Made by a program: the position numbers and the translations under genes. From Streptomyces werraensis (GTDB lineage: Bacteria > Actinomycetota > Actinomycetes > Streptomycetales > Streptomycetaceae), in NCBI GenBank assembly GCA_014656175.1, contig BNBX01000016.1, forward strand, positions 1 to 64,000: DNA of 64,000 nucleotides, given 5' to 3'. This document shows positions 51,941 to 61,319 of the stretch, piece after piece; positions within the stretch are counted from its first letter, which is position 1, and each line of letters opens with the position of its first letter. The notes under the pieces are model-generated. The model had not been told where the DNA came from. It saw only the letters and a program-made list of their open reading frames with translations, and did no database searches.

Positions 51941-54145
51941 CTACAGATCCTTGATCCGCACGTCCCGGTAGGAGATGACGTCCGTCGTGCCGTGCACCTG
52001 CAGTCCGATGTAACCGGAGGCGTACCGCCGCCCGTCCGTGCCCGGGTCGTCCGAGCGCGGCGGGGAGAAGTCCAGACCGCCGATGTTGTCGAACTCGTTG
52101 ATCAGCACGCCGTTGCGGTAGACCTCGTAGTGCTGGTCCACCACCCGGATCTCGTAGTCGTTCCAGGTGCCCTTCTGCGTCACGCCCGCGCCGGCCAGGC
52201 CCACGCGGTCGAAGCCGTACACCGAGCCCGTCTTGTACATGTCGCCGGTGGGCGAGTCGAACACCTGGATCTCGTGCCCGAACTTGATGGCCGCCCACTC
52301 GGGCCGGGGCTCCTCCAGGTGGTCGTGGATCTGCGGGAACCGCACGAACACACCGGCGTTGGCGTTGCCGGTGCCCGCGGCGTCGTCACGCCACTGGAGC
52401 TTCAGCGAGAAGTCGCCGTACTTGCGCTCCGGGAACCACAGCATGCCGAGCCCGCCCCGGGTGGTGCCCGAGGTGATCGACCCGTCCGGGTTCAGGCTGA
52501 ACGAACCGCCGCCCACCTGCTCCCACTTGGCGAACGACGCCTCGGTGCCGTCCAGGATGGTGCGGTAGCCCTCGGTCTGGCCGGGCGTGCCGATGCCGGA
52601 CTGCCGGGCCGCCTTGTTGATCGCCCGGTACTCCCGCCGGTCGACGACCCCGTCCCTCTTCAGCGCGTCCAGCACGGTCGTGACGTGCTTCAGGAACAGC
52701 GCCTGCGAGGTCCACTCCTTCTCGTCCTCGATCAGCTCGCCGATCCGGCACCGGTTGTTCGTCACCCGGTTCGGCACGCCCGAGTCGACCGTGCCGACGA
52801 TCACCGTCAGCCGCTCGTCGTACTCGGGGCAGGGAGGCGCGGGCACCCCGCCGGACACCACCGTGAAGCTCACCGTGAGCGGCTCGGAGGTGTTGCCGGC
52901 CTCGTCGGTCGCCCGGTAGGCCACGGTGTGCCGGCCCGCCCGGTCGACCACCACGGGGGCGGTGTACTCCAGGTACGGCCCGGCGTCGAGGGAGTACTCG
53001 ACGCGCGCCACACCGGACCCGTGGTGCCCGTCGTCGGCGCTGACCGTCACCGTGGCGCGGCCGACGTAGGCGCCGTCGGAGTTCTTCGTGCCCTGCACGG
53101 TGACACCGGTGGTGGGCGGGGTGGTGTCCTGCGGGGGAGCGGCGACGACCGTGAACTCCACGCTCTTCTCCGCCGCCGCGTTGCCCGCCTTGTCGGTGGC
53201 CCGGTAGCGGACGGTGTGCGTGCCCGCCTCGTGCACCATCACCGGACCGGAGTACGGCTGCCAGGCGCCGTCCGCACCGAGCGCGTACTCGATGGTGTTG
53301 ACGCCGGAGCCGGTGTCGGACGCGGTGACGGTGACCGTCGCCATGTCGATGTAGTGACCGTCGGCGTTCTTCTCGCCGTCCACGGTCGCCGAGGTCTCCG
53401 GCGGCGTGGAGTCGTCCGTCGGCGGGGCGACGACGGTGAACGCGGCGCTCTGCTCCTCCGACACGTTGCCGGCCTTGTCCAGGGCGCGGTAGCGGACGGT
53501 GTGCGCGCCGATCCGGTCGACCACCACCGGGGCGGTGTACGGCTGCCAGGCGTCGTCGTCACCGAGCGCGTACTCGATCCGGTCGACGCCCGAGCCCTCG
53601 TCGGTGGCCGAGAGGGCGACGGTCGCGGCGCCCACGTACTCGCCCTTGTCGTTCTGCGTGCCGGTCACCTTCGCGGTGGCCTCGGGCGCGGTGGTGTCCT
53701 CGCCGCCGCCCTCGGTGACCGTCAGGATGCCCTGCATCTGGCCGTGGCCGGGGATGGTGCAGTGGTAGAAGTACCGGCCCGGGGTGAGCGTCACCTCCGC
53801 GGTGTGCCGACCGCCCTGTGCGTCGGCCGGGTTGGCCAGGATGTTGAGCTGGACGTCGTTGTTGAACTCGGGGTCGGAGGTGACGAACGTCAGGGTGTGC
53901 GGCATGCCGGTGGTGTTGCCGGTGGCCGCGCTGTTCTCGAAGACGATCGTCGCCGGGCCGGCCACCGCGTTGGCCGGCGCGGACGTGTACTCGGTGATGC
54001 TGTCACCGGCGGTCCAGGTCAGCACCTGCGCCGCCGCCCGGGCGCCCTCCGCCTTCGGCTGCCCGGCGGCGGGCAGGGCCTGCAGGCCGAGCACCATCAT
54101 CAGGCCGGCCAGCAGCGCGGCCCACACTCTCGGTCGTCGTGTCAC
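51941..54145 (-). CDS. secreted cupredoxin / Ig-like / DUF1080 protein
   Basis: This 734-residue exported protein has, after the signal peptide (WAALLAGLMMVLGLQALPAAG), a plastocyanin-like domain with type-1 copper ligands (PHTLTF His; FYHCTIPGHGQM Cys, His, Met). Three similar Ig-like repeats of about 85 residues follow, each with EYALG/EYSLD and HTVRYRATDKAGN-type ends. A DUF1080 (3-keto-glycoside hydrolase) beta-jelly-roll closes the chain, including WNDYEIRVVDQHYEVYRNG. It overlaps the ThuA-type gene by GTGA, so the two are made together. It may bind and process an oxidised polysaccharide at the cell surface. Confidence 0.85.
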   Translation of the reverse strand: MTRRPRVWAALLAGLMMVLGLQALPAAGQPKAEGARAAAQVLTWTAGDSITEYTSAPANAVAGPATIVFENSAATGNTTGMPHTLTFVTSDPEFNNDVQLNILANPADAQGGRHTAEVTLTPGRYFYHCTIPGHGQMQGILTVTEGGGEDTTAPEATAKVTGTQNDKGEYVGAATVALSATDEGSGVDRIEYALGDDDAWQPYTAPVVVDRIGAHTVRYRALDKAGNVSEEQSAAFTVVAPPTDDSTPPETSATVDGEKNADGHYIDMATVTVTASDTGSGVNTIEYALGADGAWQPYSGPVMVHEAGTHTVRYRATDKAGNAAAEKSVEFTVVAAPPQDTTPPTTGVTVQGTKNSDGAYVGRATVTVSADDGHHGSGVARVEYSLDAGPYLEYTAPVVVDRAGRHTVAYRATDEAGNTSEPLTVSFTVVSGGVPAPPCPEYDERLTVIVGTVDSGVPNRVTNNRCRIGELIEDEKEWTSQALFLKHVTTVLDALKRDGVVDRREYRAINKAARQSGIGTPGQTEGYRTILDGTEASFAKWEQVGGGSFSLNPDGSITSGTTRGGLGMLWFPERKYGDFSLKLQWRDDAAGTGNANAGVFVRFPQIHDHLEEPRPEWAAIKFGHEIQVFDSPTGDMYKTGSVYGFDRVGLAGAGVTQKGTWNDYEIRVVDQHYEVYRNGVLINEFDNIGGLDFSPPRSDDPGTDGRRYASGYIGLQVHGTTDVISYRDVRIKDL

Positions 54146-56688
54146 TGCGTCCCCCTCGCCAGCTGGCCGGCGGCCGGGGTCGGCCCGCCGCCCGTGTAGG
54201 TGACCCGCCACAGCGCGGACTTGGCGTCGGAGGTGAAGAACCCGCGCCCGTAGTCCAGCACATACAGCGCACCGTCCGGGCCGAACGTCCAGCCCATCAG
54301 GTTCTTGATGCCGTCGTTGCCGACCGGCACGATCTTCTTCAGGGACTCCGAGTGCACCGGCAGTCCGCCGTCGCCCTGCGTCCTCGGGTCCATCAGCACC
54401 GCGTTGCGCGGCTGGTCGGCGTCGTAGAAGTCGCCGACGAACCACTTGCCGTCCCAGTACGCGGGCCACTTGACGTCACTGGAGCTCGTGTCGTCGTAGC
54501 GGTACACCGGGCCGTTCATCGCGGCCTGCCCGCCGCCCTTGAGCCACGGCAGCCGGTAGGTGGCCTCCTCCGCCTTGTAGGAGGGGACGCCGTTCGCGTC
54601 GCGCGGGAAGTCCGGGCCGCCGCCCTGCGGGGAGTACCAGATGTTGTTGCCGGTCACCGGCGGCAGGTTGACCAGGCCGTCGTTGTTCGGCGACTCGTTC
54701 TTCGGGTGGTCGCAGTCGTACCAGCCGAGCGGCTTGGACGGGTCGGGCAGGTTGCGGTCCCGGTAGGGCTGCTTGTTGCCCATGCAGTACGGCCAGCCGC
54801 GGTTGGACGCCTTGGTGATGACGGCGAACGTGTCGTACTTGGCCGGGCCCCAGGTCGTCGACGGGGAGCCGGCGTCCGGGCCGACCCAGCCCGCGTAGAG
54901 GATGTCGGTCTTCTTGTCGACGGAGATGCGCGCGGGGTTGCGCACGCCCATCACGTAGATCTCGCCGCGGGTCTTGCCGCCGCCCTCGTCGGTCTCCTTG
55001 CCGGTGAACAGGTTGCCCTCGGGGAGGGTGTACGTGCCGTCCGGCTCGGGGTGGATGCGCAGGATCTTGCCGTTGAGGTTGTTGGTGTTGCCGGCGGTGC
55101 GGCGCGCGTCGGCGAAGGACACGCCCTTGTAGTTGGGCTGCGGGTTGTTGCCCGAGTAACCGTCGCTGAACCCGCTGGAGTTGTTGTCACCGGTGGCGAT
55201 GTACAGGTTGCCCTTGGAGTCCCAGGCCATCCCGCCGCCCGCGTGGCAGCAGCTGTGGATCTGCACCGGCCACTTCAGCAGCACCTTCTCGCTGGCCAGG
55301 TCCAGCTTGTTGGTGGCGAGGTCGAGCGTGAAGCGGGAGACCCGCCGCTCGGCCATGCGCTTGTCCCGGTCGATCCCGGAGTGCGGGGTGTAGTGCAGGT
55401 ACACCCACCCGTTCTGTTCGAACTCCGGGTCGAGTTCGATGCCGAGCAGACCCTCCTCGACCTTGACCAGCTCGTCGCCGCCGCCCTTGTTGCCGAAGAC
55501 GGTGAGCGCCCCGGCGAGGGTGACCTTCTCGGTCTTCGGGTCGTAGACGTGGATCTCGCCCGTGCCCTTGCCGACGTTCGGGTCGTTCCAGTCGGTGACG
55601 ACCGGCTGCGAGGCGGCGGCGCCGCCCCGGCCGATGTAGAACACGCGGCCGTCGGGCGCGGTGACCAGCCCGTGCGGTTCGCCGATCTGGTCGTTCTTCC
55701 CCGGCTGGTTGGGCTGCGTGAGCCGCTCCGCCTTGTAGTTGCCGGTGATGGTCGCCTTGCAGTCGGCCCGCACCAGGCGGGTGGTCCACAGCAGGGCGCC
55801 GCGCAGATGCTCACGGAAGTCGGTCTCGTCGTAGGACGACACCGTGCCGCCCATGCCGGTGTAGAAGGAGCGGCCGCCGTCGTAGTCACGGCACCAGCTG
55901 ACCGGGTGGTCCCAGCCGTTGGCGCCTGCGCCGGGCCTGTAGGTCGACTCGCGCACCCTGGCCACCGTGTGGACGTCGCCGGACGGGTTCTTGACCCAGT
56001 TCAGCCACTTGTCGGGCCGCTTCCACTCCAGCGGCAGGCCTCGGGTCGCCGGGTGCACCCGGTCCCCGACCTCCACGGTCGCCCGTTGCACCGTGGCCTG
56101 CCCCGCGGCGGGCCGGGCGCCGATCAGACCGCTGAACCAGTCCGAGTACGGCTCCGCGCGGGCCGCGTCGTGCAGGCCGACGAACCCGCCGCCGGCCTCC
56201 ATGTACGCCTCGAGGCCCGCCTCCTGCTCCGGGTCGAGGACGTCCCCGCCGCCGGTGAGGAACACGATCGTGTTGAAGCGGCTCAGCTTCGTGTCGTTGG
56301 TGAACACCGACGCGTCGCCGGTGGCGGTCACCGTGAAGCGCTGGTTCTCCGGGCCGGTCTGCCCGATCCTCTCGATCGCCGCGATCCCGGCGTTCACCAG
56401 CGGCGACTCGTCGCCGCCGGCCGCCGAGCCGTGGAACAGAAGCACACGTACGTTCGCGCCGCCGGGAGGCGACTTGATGGACATCGTTGTCAGGGACGGA
56501 TCCGGGGCCGGGCGCGCGCTGGCGGCGGGACCCGACAGCAGTCCGGCGGCGACGACACCGGCGGCCACGGTGGCGGCCCAGGTCCGTCGTCTCGTTCTCG
56601 TCCTTCGCACGTTCGAGGTACTCGACGTGTCCAACCCTCTTGAGCGCTCGGGTTCGTGATGCGATGTGGACCGCACGTGGCCACCCAC
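54142..56688 (-). CDS. secreted ThuA-like / PQQ-type sugar dehydrogenase-like protein
   Basis: The protein of about 848 residues has a signal peptide within the first 60, a ThuA-like (class I glutaminase amidotransferase fold) domain at about 75-300 (VLLFHGSAAGG ... VGLHDAARAEPYSDWF), and a GSDH-type six-bladed beta-propeller from about 330 to 840 (HSCCHAGGGMAWDSKGNLYIATGDN). Such fusions occur in actinobacteria and Bacteroidetes carbohydrate loci. Oxidation of a sugar is possible but PQQ ligands could not be confirmed. GTG 56688 is the chosen start, and a later start just before the signal peptide is possible. It is followed, with overlap, by the cupredoxin/DUF1080 gene. Confidence 0.82.
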   Translation of the reverse strand: MGGHVRSTSHHEPERSRGLDTSSTSNVRRTRTRRRTWAATVAAGVVAAGLLSGPAASARPAPDPSLTTMSIKSPPGGANVRVLLFHGSAAGGDESPLVNAGIAAIERIGQTGPENQRFTVTATGDASVFTNDTKLSRFNTIVFLTGGGDVLDPEQEAGLEAYMEAGGGFVGLHDAARAEPYSDWFSGLIGARPAAGQATVQRATVEVGDRVHPATRGLPLEWKRPDKWLNWVKNPSGDVHTVARVRESTYRPGAGANGWDHPVSWCRDYDGGRSFYTGMGGTVSSYDETDFREHLRGALLWTTRLVRADCKATITGNYKAERLTQPNQPGKNDQIGEPHGLVTAPDGRVFYIGRGGAAASQPVVTDWNDPNVGKGTGEIHVYDPKTEKVTLAGALTVFGNKGGGDELVKVEEGLLGIELDPEFEQNGWVYLHYTPHSGIDRDKRMAERRVSRFTLDLATNKLDLASEKVLLKWPVQIHSCCHAGGGMAWDSKGNLYIATGDNNSSGFSDGYSGNNPQPNYKGVSFADARRTAGNTNNLNGKILRIHPEPDGTYTLPEGNLFTGKETDEGGGKTRGEIYVMGVRNPARISVDKKTDILYAGWVGPDAGSPSTTWGPAKYDTFAVITKASNRGWPYCMGNKQPYRDRNLPDPSKPLGWYDCDHPKNESPNNDGLVNLPPVTGNNIWYSPQGGGPDFPRDANGVPSYKAEEATYRLPWLKGGGQAAMNGPVYRYDDTSSSDVKWPAYWDGKWFVGDFYDADQPRNAVLMDPRTQGDGGLPVHSESLKKIVPVGNDGIKNLMGWTFGPDGALYVLDYGRGFFTSDAKSALWRVTYTGGGPTPAAGQLARGTQ

Positions 56689-56850
56689 CCCTCCTCGGTC
56701 GCTGCAACAGCGTCAAGGAAGCTAGACCTCTTTGCGTCAGACGCCAATACCTATCGCAGCAAAGAAACGAACTTTGTCCTGAGTGTGGATAAACCTGGGT
56801 CCGGCCGCTACGGTTTCACAGGTTCATGACAGCCACATGGGGAGTTCGGC

Positions 56851-57840
56851 ATGGACAGACGCGGTTTCAACCGACGGGTACTCCTGGGCGGCGCCGCGGT
56901 GGCGACGACATCGTTGTCCACCGCATCCGAGGCCGCGAGCGCCGCCACGACGGCGAGAACCGCTCCCGCCGGGGGCGAGGTGCGCCGAGTCAAGATGTAC
57001 GCCGAGCGCCTGGCCGGCGGGCAGATGGGCTACGGCTTCGAGAAGGGCAAGGCGACGATCCCCGGCCCGCTGATCGAGCTCAACGAGGGCGACACCCTGC
57101 ACATCGAGTTCGAGAACACCATGGACGTCCCGGTCAGCCTGCACGTCCACGGCGTCGACTACGAGATCTCCAGCGACGGCACCCAGCAGAACAAGAGCGC
57201 CGTCGAGCCCGGCGGCACCCGCACCTACACCTGGCGCACCCACGCCCCCGGACGGCGCGCGGACGGCACCTGGCGGGCGGGCAGCGCCGGCTACTGGCAC
57301 TACCACGACCATGTCGTCGGCACCGTGCACGGCACCGGAGGCATCCGCAACGGCCTCTACGGGCCGGTCGTCGTGCGCCGCAAGGGCGACATCCTGCCGG
57401 ACGCCACCCACACCATCGTCTTCAACGACATGACCATCAACAACAAGCCGGCGCACACGGGCCCCGACTTCGAGGCCACCGTGGGCGACCGGGTCGAGAT
57501 CGTCATGATCACGCACGGCGAGTACTACCACACGTTCCACATGCACGGTCACCGCTGGGCCGACAACCGCACCGGCATCCTCACCGGGCCCGACGACCCC
57601 ACCCGGATCGTCGACACGAAGATCTGCGGCCCCGCCGACTCCTTCGGCTTCCAGGTGATCGCGGGGGAGGGGGTGGGCGCGGGCGCCTGGATGTACCACT
57701 GCCACGTCCAGAGCCACTCCGACATGGGCATGGTCGGCCTGTTCCTGGTCAGGAAACCCGACGGGACCATCCCCGGCTACGACCCGCACGAGCACGCCCA
57801 CACCGCTTCCTCCGGGGAGGGGTCCGGGCACGCGCACTGA
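56851..57840 (+). CDS. two-domain small laccase (SLAC-type multicopper oxidase)
   Basis: This 329-residue protein has a Tat signal (MDRRGFNRRVLLGGAAVA) and two cupredoxin domains. All four copper-ligand motifs are seen: SLHVHGV, YWHYHDHV, HTFHMHGH and the type-1 motif HCHVQSHSDMGM. Two-domain laccases work as trimers and oxidise phenolics outside the cell. The His-rich C-terminus (HEHAHTASSGEGSGHAH) is usual. It is divergent from the ThuA-type gene across 162 bp, and a LacI gene follows. Confidence 0.95.
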   Translation: MDRRGFNRRVLLGGAAVATTSLSTASEAASAATTARTAPAGGEVRRVKMYAERLAGGQMGYGFEKGKATIPGPLIELNEGDTLHIEFENTMDVPVSLHVHGVDYEISSDGTQQNKSAVEPGGTRTYTWRTHAPGRRADGTWRAGSAGYWHYHDHVVGTVHGTGGIRNGLYGPVVVRRKGDILPDATHTIVFNDMTINNKPAHTGPDFEATVGDRVEIVMITHGEYYHTFHMHGHRWADNRTGILTGPDDPTRIVDTKICGPADSFGFQVIAGEGVGAGAWMYHCHVQSHSDMGMVGLFLVRKPDGTIPGYDPHEHAHTASSGEGSGHAH

Positions 57841-57857
57841 CGGACGGCCCGCACGCT

Positions 57858-57873
57858 GCGAGAGCGCTCTCGC
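57858..57873. promoter_or_regulatory. LacI operator (autoregulatory)
   Basis: GCGAGAGCGCTCTCGC is a perfect 16-bp palindrome 55 bp upstream of the LacI-family start. Its 12-bp core GAGAGCGCTCTC is identical to the core of the GH16 operator at 5401-5414. Confidence 0.7.
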
Positions 57874-57928
57874 GGCCGGGCCGGTCGGGGCTATCCTTTC
57901 GGCCAACCGCCAGGTGAGGAGCCCCCAA

Positions 57929-58969
57929 GTGAGCGAGAGTGCGCCGCGTCCCACGCTGGAGGCCGTGGCCGCGCGGGCCGGGGTCTCCCGGGCCACCGTG
58001 TCCCGGGTGGTCAACGGCTCCGACGGAGTGCGCGAACCCCTGGCCGAACGCGTCCGGCGCGCGGTGGACGAACTCGGCTACGTCCCCAACCAGGCCGCCC
58101 GCAGCCTCGTCACCCGGCGTCACGACGCGGTCGCCGTCATCGTGGCCGAACCGGAGACCCGCGTCTTCGCCGACCCCTTCTTCGCCCGGCAGCTGCGCGG
58201 CATCAGCAAGGAACTCACCGCCCACGACAACCAGCTGGTGCTGCTGCTCACCGAGGACCGCGACGACCACGCGCGCGTCGCCCGCTACCTCGCCGGCGGA
58301 CACGTCGACGGCGCCCTGGTGTTCTCCCTGCACATCGACGATCCGCTGCCCGGACTGATCCGGCGCGCCGGACTGCCCACGGTGTTCGGCGGCCGGCCGC
58401 ACTGGAGCGGCGGCGAGGACGGCGTCCGCTACGTCGACACCGACAACCGGGGCGGCGCCCGTGACGCCGTGCGCCATCTCCTCGGCCTGGGCCGCCGCCG
58501 CATCGCGCACATCACCGGCGCCCTCGACCAGACCTCGGCGGTGGACCGGCTCGACGGGTTCCGGGACGTCATGGCCGACCCCGACCCGGCGCTCGTCGAG
58601 GAAGGCGACTTCACCGCCGCGAGCGGCGAGCGGGCGATGCGTGAACTGCTCGGCCGCCGCCCCGACCTGGACGCGGTGTTCGCGGGCAACGACCTGATGG
58701 CGGCGGGCGCCCTGCGGGCGCTGCGCGAGCACGGCCGGCGCGTGCCCGACGACGTCGCCGTGGTCGGCTTCGACGACATGCTGCCGATCGCCGAGCAGAC
58801 CGAGCCCCCGCTCACCACGGTCCGTCAGGACATCGAGGAGATGGGCCGGCTGATGGCCCGGCTGCTGCTGCGCGACCTGGACCGCAGCACCGCGCCCGAC
58901 GAGCGCGAGGGCGCCGGGCCGACCGGGGTGGTGCTGCCGGTCACGCTGGTCCGCAGGAACTCCGCCTAG
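57929..58969 (+). CDS. LacI-family regulator
   Basis: This 346-residue protein has an N-terminal helix-turn-helix and hinge (LEAVAARAGVSRATVSRVVNGSD ... AARSLVTRR) and a sugar-binding-protein-like effector domain ending PPLTTVRQDIEEMGR. GTG 57929 has AGGAG 7 nt upstream. A perfect palindrome precedes it. The matching operator core 52 kb away suggests that it also controls the secreted GH16 glucanase, so its effector is probably a beta-glucan fragment such as laminaribiose. That link is inference from operator identity. Confidence 0.92.
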   Translation: MSESAPRPTLEAVAARAGVSRATVSRVVNGSDGVREPLAERVRRAVDELGYVPNQAARSLVTRRHDAVAVIVAEPETRVFADPFFARQLRGISKELTAHDNQLVLLLTEDRDDHARVARYLAGGHVDGALVFSLHIDDPLPGLIRRAGLPTVFGGRPHWSGGEDGVRYVDTDNRGGARDAVRHLLGLGRRRIAHITGALDQTSAVDRLDGFRDVMADPDPALVEEGDFTAASGERAMRELLGRRPDLDAVFAGNDLMAAGALRALREHGRRVPDDVAVVGFDDMLPIAEQTEPPLTTVRQDIEEMGRLMARLLLRDLDRSTAPDEREGAGPTGVVLPVTLVRRNSA

Positions 58970-59080
58970 GCCCCTCCGGCCCCGATCGGCCGCGGGCCGT
59001 CCGGGTGCCGTCCGGGCGATTGTCGGCGGAGGGTGGAAGACTCGGCGGAGCAGGCGACGGGACTCCCCTCAGGAGGCACC

Positions 59081-59875
59081 ATGCTCACCACCCGCTTCGT
59101 CGACGGCGCGCCCTGCTGGATCGACGTCACCGCGCCCGACCCCGAGGGCGCCGCGTCCTTCTACCGCGCCCTGTTCGGCTGGTCGTACCGCTCCGCGGGA
59201 CCCGGGGGCGGCGGCTACGGCTTCCTCGAGAGGGCGGGCCGGATCGTCGCGGGCTGCGCGCCGCTCACCGGCGACCGGGACCCGGCCGCCTGGACCGTGT
59301 ACTTCCGCAGCTCCGACGCCGACGCCACCGCCGACGCGGTCCGCAAGGCCCGGGGAAGCGTGCCCGCGCCGCCGGTCACCGTGGGGGAGCAGGGCAGGTC
59401 GGCGGTCCTCGCCGACCAGATGGGCGCCGCCTTCGGCGTGTGGCAGCCCGGGAAGCGCGGGGGACTGGAGTCGGCCGGCGAGGCGGGCAGCCTCTGCTGG
59501 GCCGAGCTGTACACGCCGGACATCGCGCGCGCCGCCGCCTTCTACCACGCGGTCCTCGGCTGGGAGACGTCCGCGGTGAGTTTCCCCGGCGGCGTCTACA
59601 CGTCGGTCAGCCCACAGGGGACGGGGGAGGAAGGCGCGTTCGGCGGGATGGTGCCGCTCGCAGACGACCCCGTCGAGGCGGCGGAGAGCCGGCCCCACTG
59701 GCTGCCGTACATCGGCGCCGAGGACCCGGACGCCGTGGCCGCGCGCGCCGCCGAGCTGGGCGGCCGGGTGCGGATGCCCCCCACCTCGATCCCCGGGGTG
59801 GGCCGGCTGGCCCGCCTGGAGGACCCGTACGGCGCGCGCTTCGCGGTGCTCAGGGGCGACCCGCGCGAGACCTGA
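59081..59875 (+). CDS. VOC-family (glyoxalase/bleomycin-resistance fold) protein
   Basis: This 264-residue protein consists of two consecutive vicinal-oxygen-chelate modules (CWIDVTAPDPEGAASFYRALFGW and CWAELYTPDIARAAAFYHAVLGW). ATG 59081 has a consensus AGGAGG at the right distance. VOC proteins bind metals for isomerase, lyase or dioxygenase reactions or bind drugs, and no specific substrate is evident. A monocistronic gene. Confidence 0.9.
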   Translation: MLTTRFVDGAPCWIDVTAPDPEGAASFYRALFGWSYRSAGPGGGGYGFLERAGRIVAGCAPLTGDRDPAAWTVYFRSSDADATADAVRKARGSVPAPPVTVGEQGRSAVLADQMGAAFGVWQPGKRGGLESAGEAGSLCWAELYTPDIARAAAFYHAVLGWETSAVSFPGGVYTSVSPQGTGEEGAFGGMVPLADDPVEAAESRPHWLPYIGAEDPDAVAARAAELGGRVRMPPTSIPGVGRLARLEDPYGARFAVLRGDPRET

Positions 59876-60025
59876 CGTCCGGCGCGCCGCCGTGCGCGGC
59901 CGGTGAGCCGGACGTCATCATCGTGGCCGCCGCGCGGGTTCCGCAGGGCCGGGGCCGCCGCCCCGGGGCCGGGCGTTGATGTCGCGTTGATCGAACGTTT
60001 TTCACGCTCGGGCACGCTTCCGGCC

Positions 60026-60274
60026 ATGCACACCGACACGTTGACGCCGCCCGACCTCTCCTGGCAGGAGGAGGCCCTGTGCGCGCAGACCGGGGGAGAC
60101 TTCTTCTTCCCCGAGCCCGGCAGCTCGGTCCGCGAGGCCAAGCGCATCTGCGGCCTGTGCCCCATCCGCGCCACCTGCCTGGAGTACGCCCTCACGCACG
60201 ACATGCGCTTCGGCGTGTGGGGCGGCCTGTCGGAGAAGGAACGCCACGCCCTGCGGCGCACCGACTCCCGGTAG
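60026..60274 (+). CDS. wblH: WhiB-like iron-sulfur regulator
   Basis: This 82-residue WhiB-family protein has the four cluster cysteines C19, C42, C45 and C51 (CGLCPIRATC) and the GVWGG turn followed by a basic tail (EKERHALRR). It binds a [4Fe-4S] cluster and acts with the principal sigma factor. The symbol rests on remembered gene order next to the small laccase in S. coelicolor and should be read as tentative. It is convergent with the desaturase gene 15 bp away. Confidence 0.9.
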   Translation: MHTDTLTPPDLSWQEEALCAQTGGDFFFPEPGSSVREAKRICGLCPIRATCLEYALTHDMRFGVWGGLSEKERHALRRTDSR

Positions 60275-60289
60275 CCGCCCCGGCCGCGT

Positions 60290-61264
60290 TCAGCCCGCGG
60301 CGCGGGCCGCCATCCGGGCCTTGCGGGCGGCGAGCTTCTCGTCGAACTTGCGCGCCTCGGCGTCCAGCCCGCCGAGGAACAGGCCGAGCTCCTCCTGCGC
60401 CTTGAGGCCCTCCGGGCCCAGCCCGTCGATCTCCATGATCTTCAGGAAGCGCAGCACCGGCTGCAGCACGTCGTCGTGGTGGATGCGCATGTTGTAGACC
60501 TCGCCGATCGCCATCTGGGCGGCGGCGCGTTCGAAGCCGGGGATGCCGTGGCCGGGCATGCGGAAGTTCACCACCACGTCGCGCACCGCCTGCATCGTCA
60601 GGTCGGGGGCGAGCTCGAACGCCGCCTTCAGCAGGTTCCGGTAGAACACCATGTGCAGGTTCTCGTCGGTCGCGATGCGCGCCAGCATGCGGTCGCAGAC
60701 CGGATCGCCGGACTGGTGCCCGGTGTTGCGGTGCGAGATGCGGGTGGCCAGCTCCTGGAAGGCCACGTAGGCGACGGAGTGCAGCATCGAGTGCCGGTTG
60801 TCCGACTCGAAGCCCTCGCTCATGTGCGCCATGCGGAACTGCTCGAGCTTGTCCGGGTCCACGGCGCGCGAGGCGAGCAGGTAGTCGCGCATCACGATGC
60901 CGTGGCGGCCCTCTTCCGCCGTCCAGCGGTGCACCCAGGTCCCCCAGGCGCCGTCGCGCCCGAACAGGGAGGCGATCTCGTGGTGGTAGCTGGGGAGGTT
61001 GTCCTCCGTCAGCAGGTTCACCACGAGCGCGATCCGGCCGACCTCGGTGACCTTCGACTGCTCCTTGTCCCAGGCCTCGCCGTCCTCGAAGAAGCCCGGG
61101 AAGTTGCGCCCGTCGCTCCACGGCACGTACTCGTGCGGCATCCAGTCCTTGGCGACCTTCAGATGCCGGTCGAGCTCCTTCTCGACCACTTCCTCCAGCG
61201 CGTACAACAGCCGGGCGTCGGTCCAGACGGAGGGGCTGCCGATGTGGGCAGGAGTGAGTGTCAC
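60290..61264 (-). CDS. acyl-ACP desaturase (soluble diiron, DesA1/A2-like)
   Basis: This 324-residue protein has the ferritin-like diiron ligands of acyl-ACP desaturases: the E(E)xxH-type motifs WTAEEGRHG and TDENLHMVF in a helical fold. It should introduce a double bond into an acyl-ACP. GTG 61264 follows GGAG at 6 nt. The promoter region contains three palindromes in a tandem 15-bp array, suggesting control by a TetR-like regulator that is not next to the gene. Confidence 0.92.
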   Translation of the reverse strand: MTLTPAHIGSPSVWTDARLLYALEEVVEKELDRHLKVAKDWMPHEYVPWSDGRNFPGFFEDGEAWDKEQSKVTEVGRIALVVNLLTEDNLPSYHHEIASLFGRDGAWGTWVHRWTAEEGRHGIVMRDYLLASRAVDPDKLEQFRMAHMSEGFESDNRHSMLHSVAYVAFQELATRISHRNTGHQSGDPVCDRMLARIATDENLHMVFYRNLLKAAFELAPDLTMQAVRDVVVNFRMPGHGIPGFERAAAQMAIGEVYNMRIHHDDVLQPVLRFLKIMEIDGLGPEGLKAQEELGLFLGGLDAEARKFDEKLAARKARMAARAAG

Positions 61265-61319
61265 GGGTGGCTCCAGGGGGACGGGGACATGCGGACGTGC
61301 CGGCGAGCGGGCCGGACAA

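Noticed and set aside
56642..56649. GAGCGCTC as a third LacI operator of the GH16 set
   Set aside because: Only the 8-bp core is palindromic, the flanks do not match, and it lies inside the ThuA-type coding sequence.
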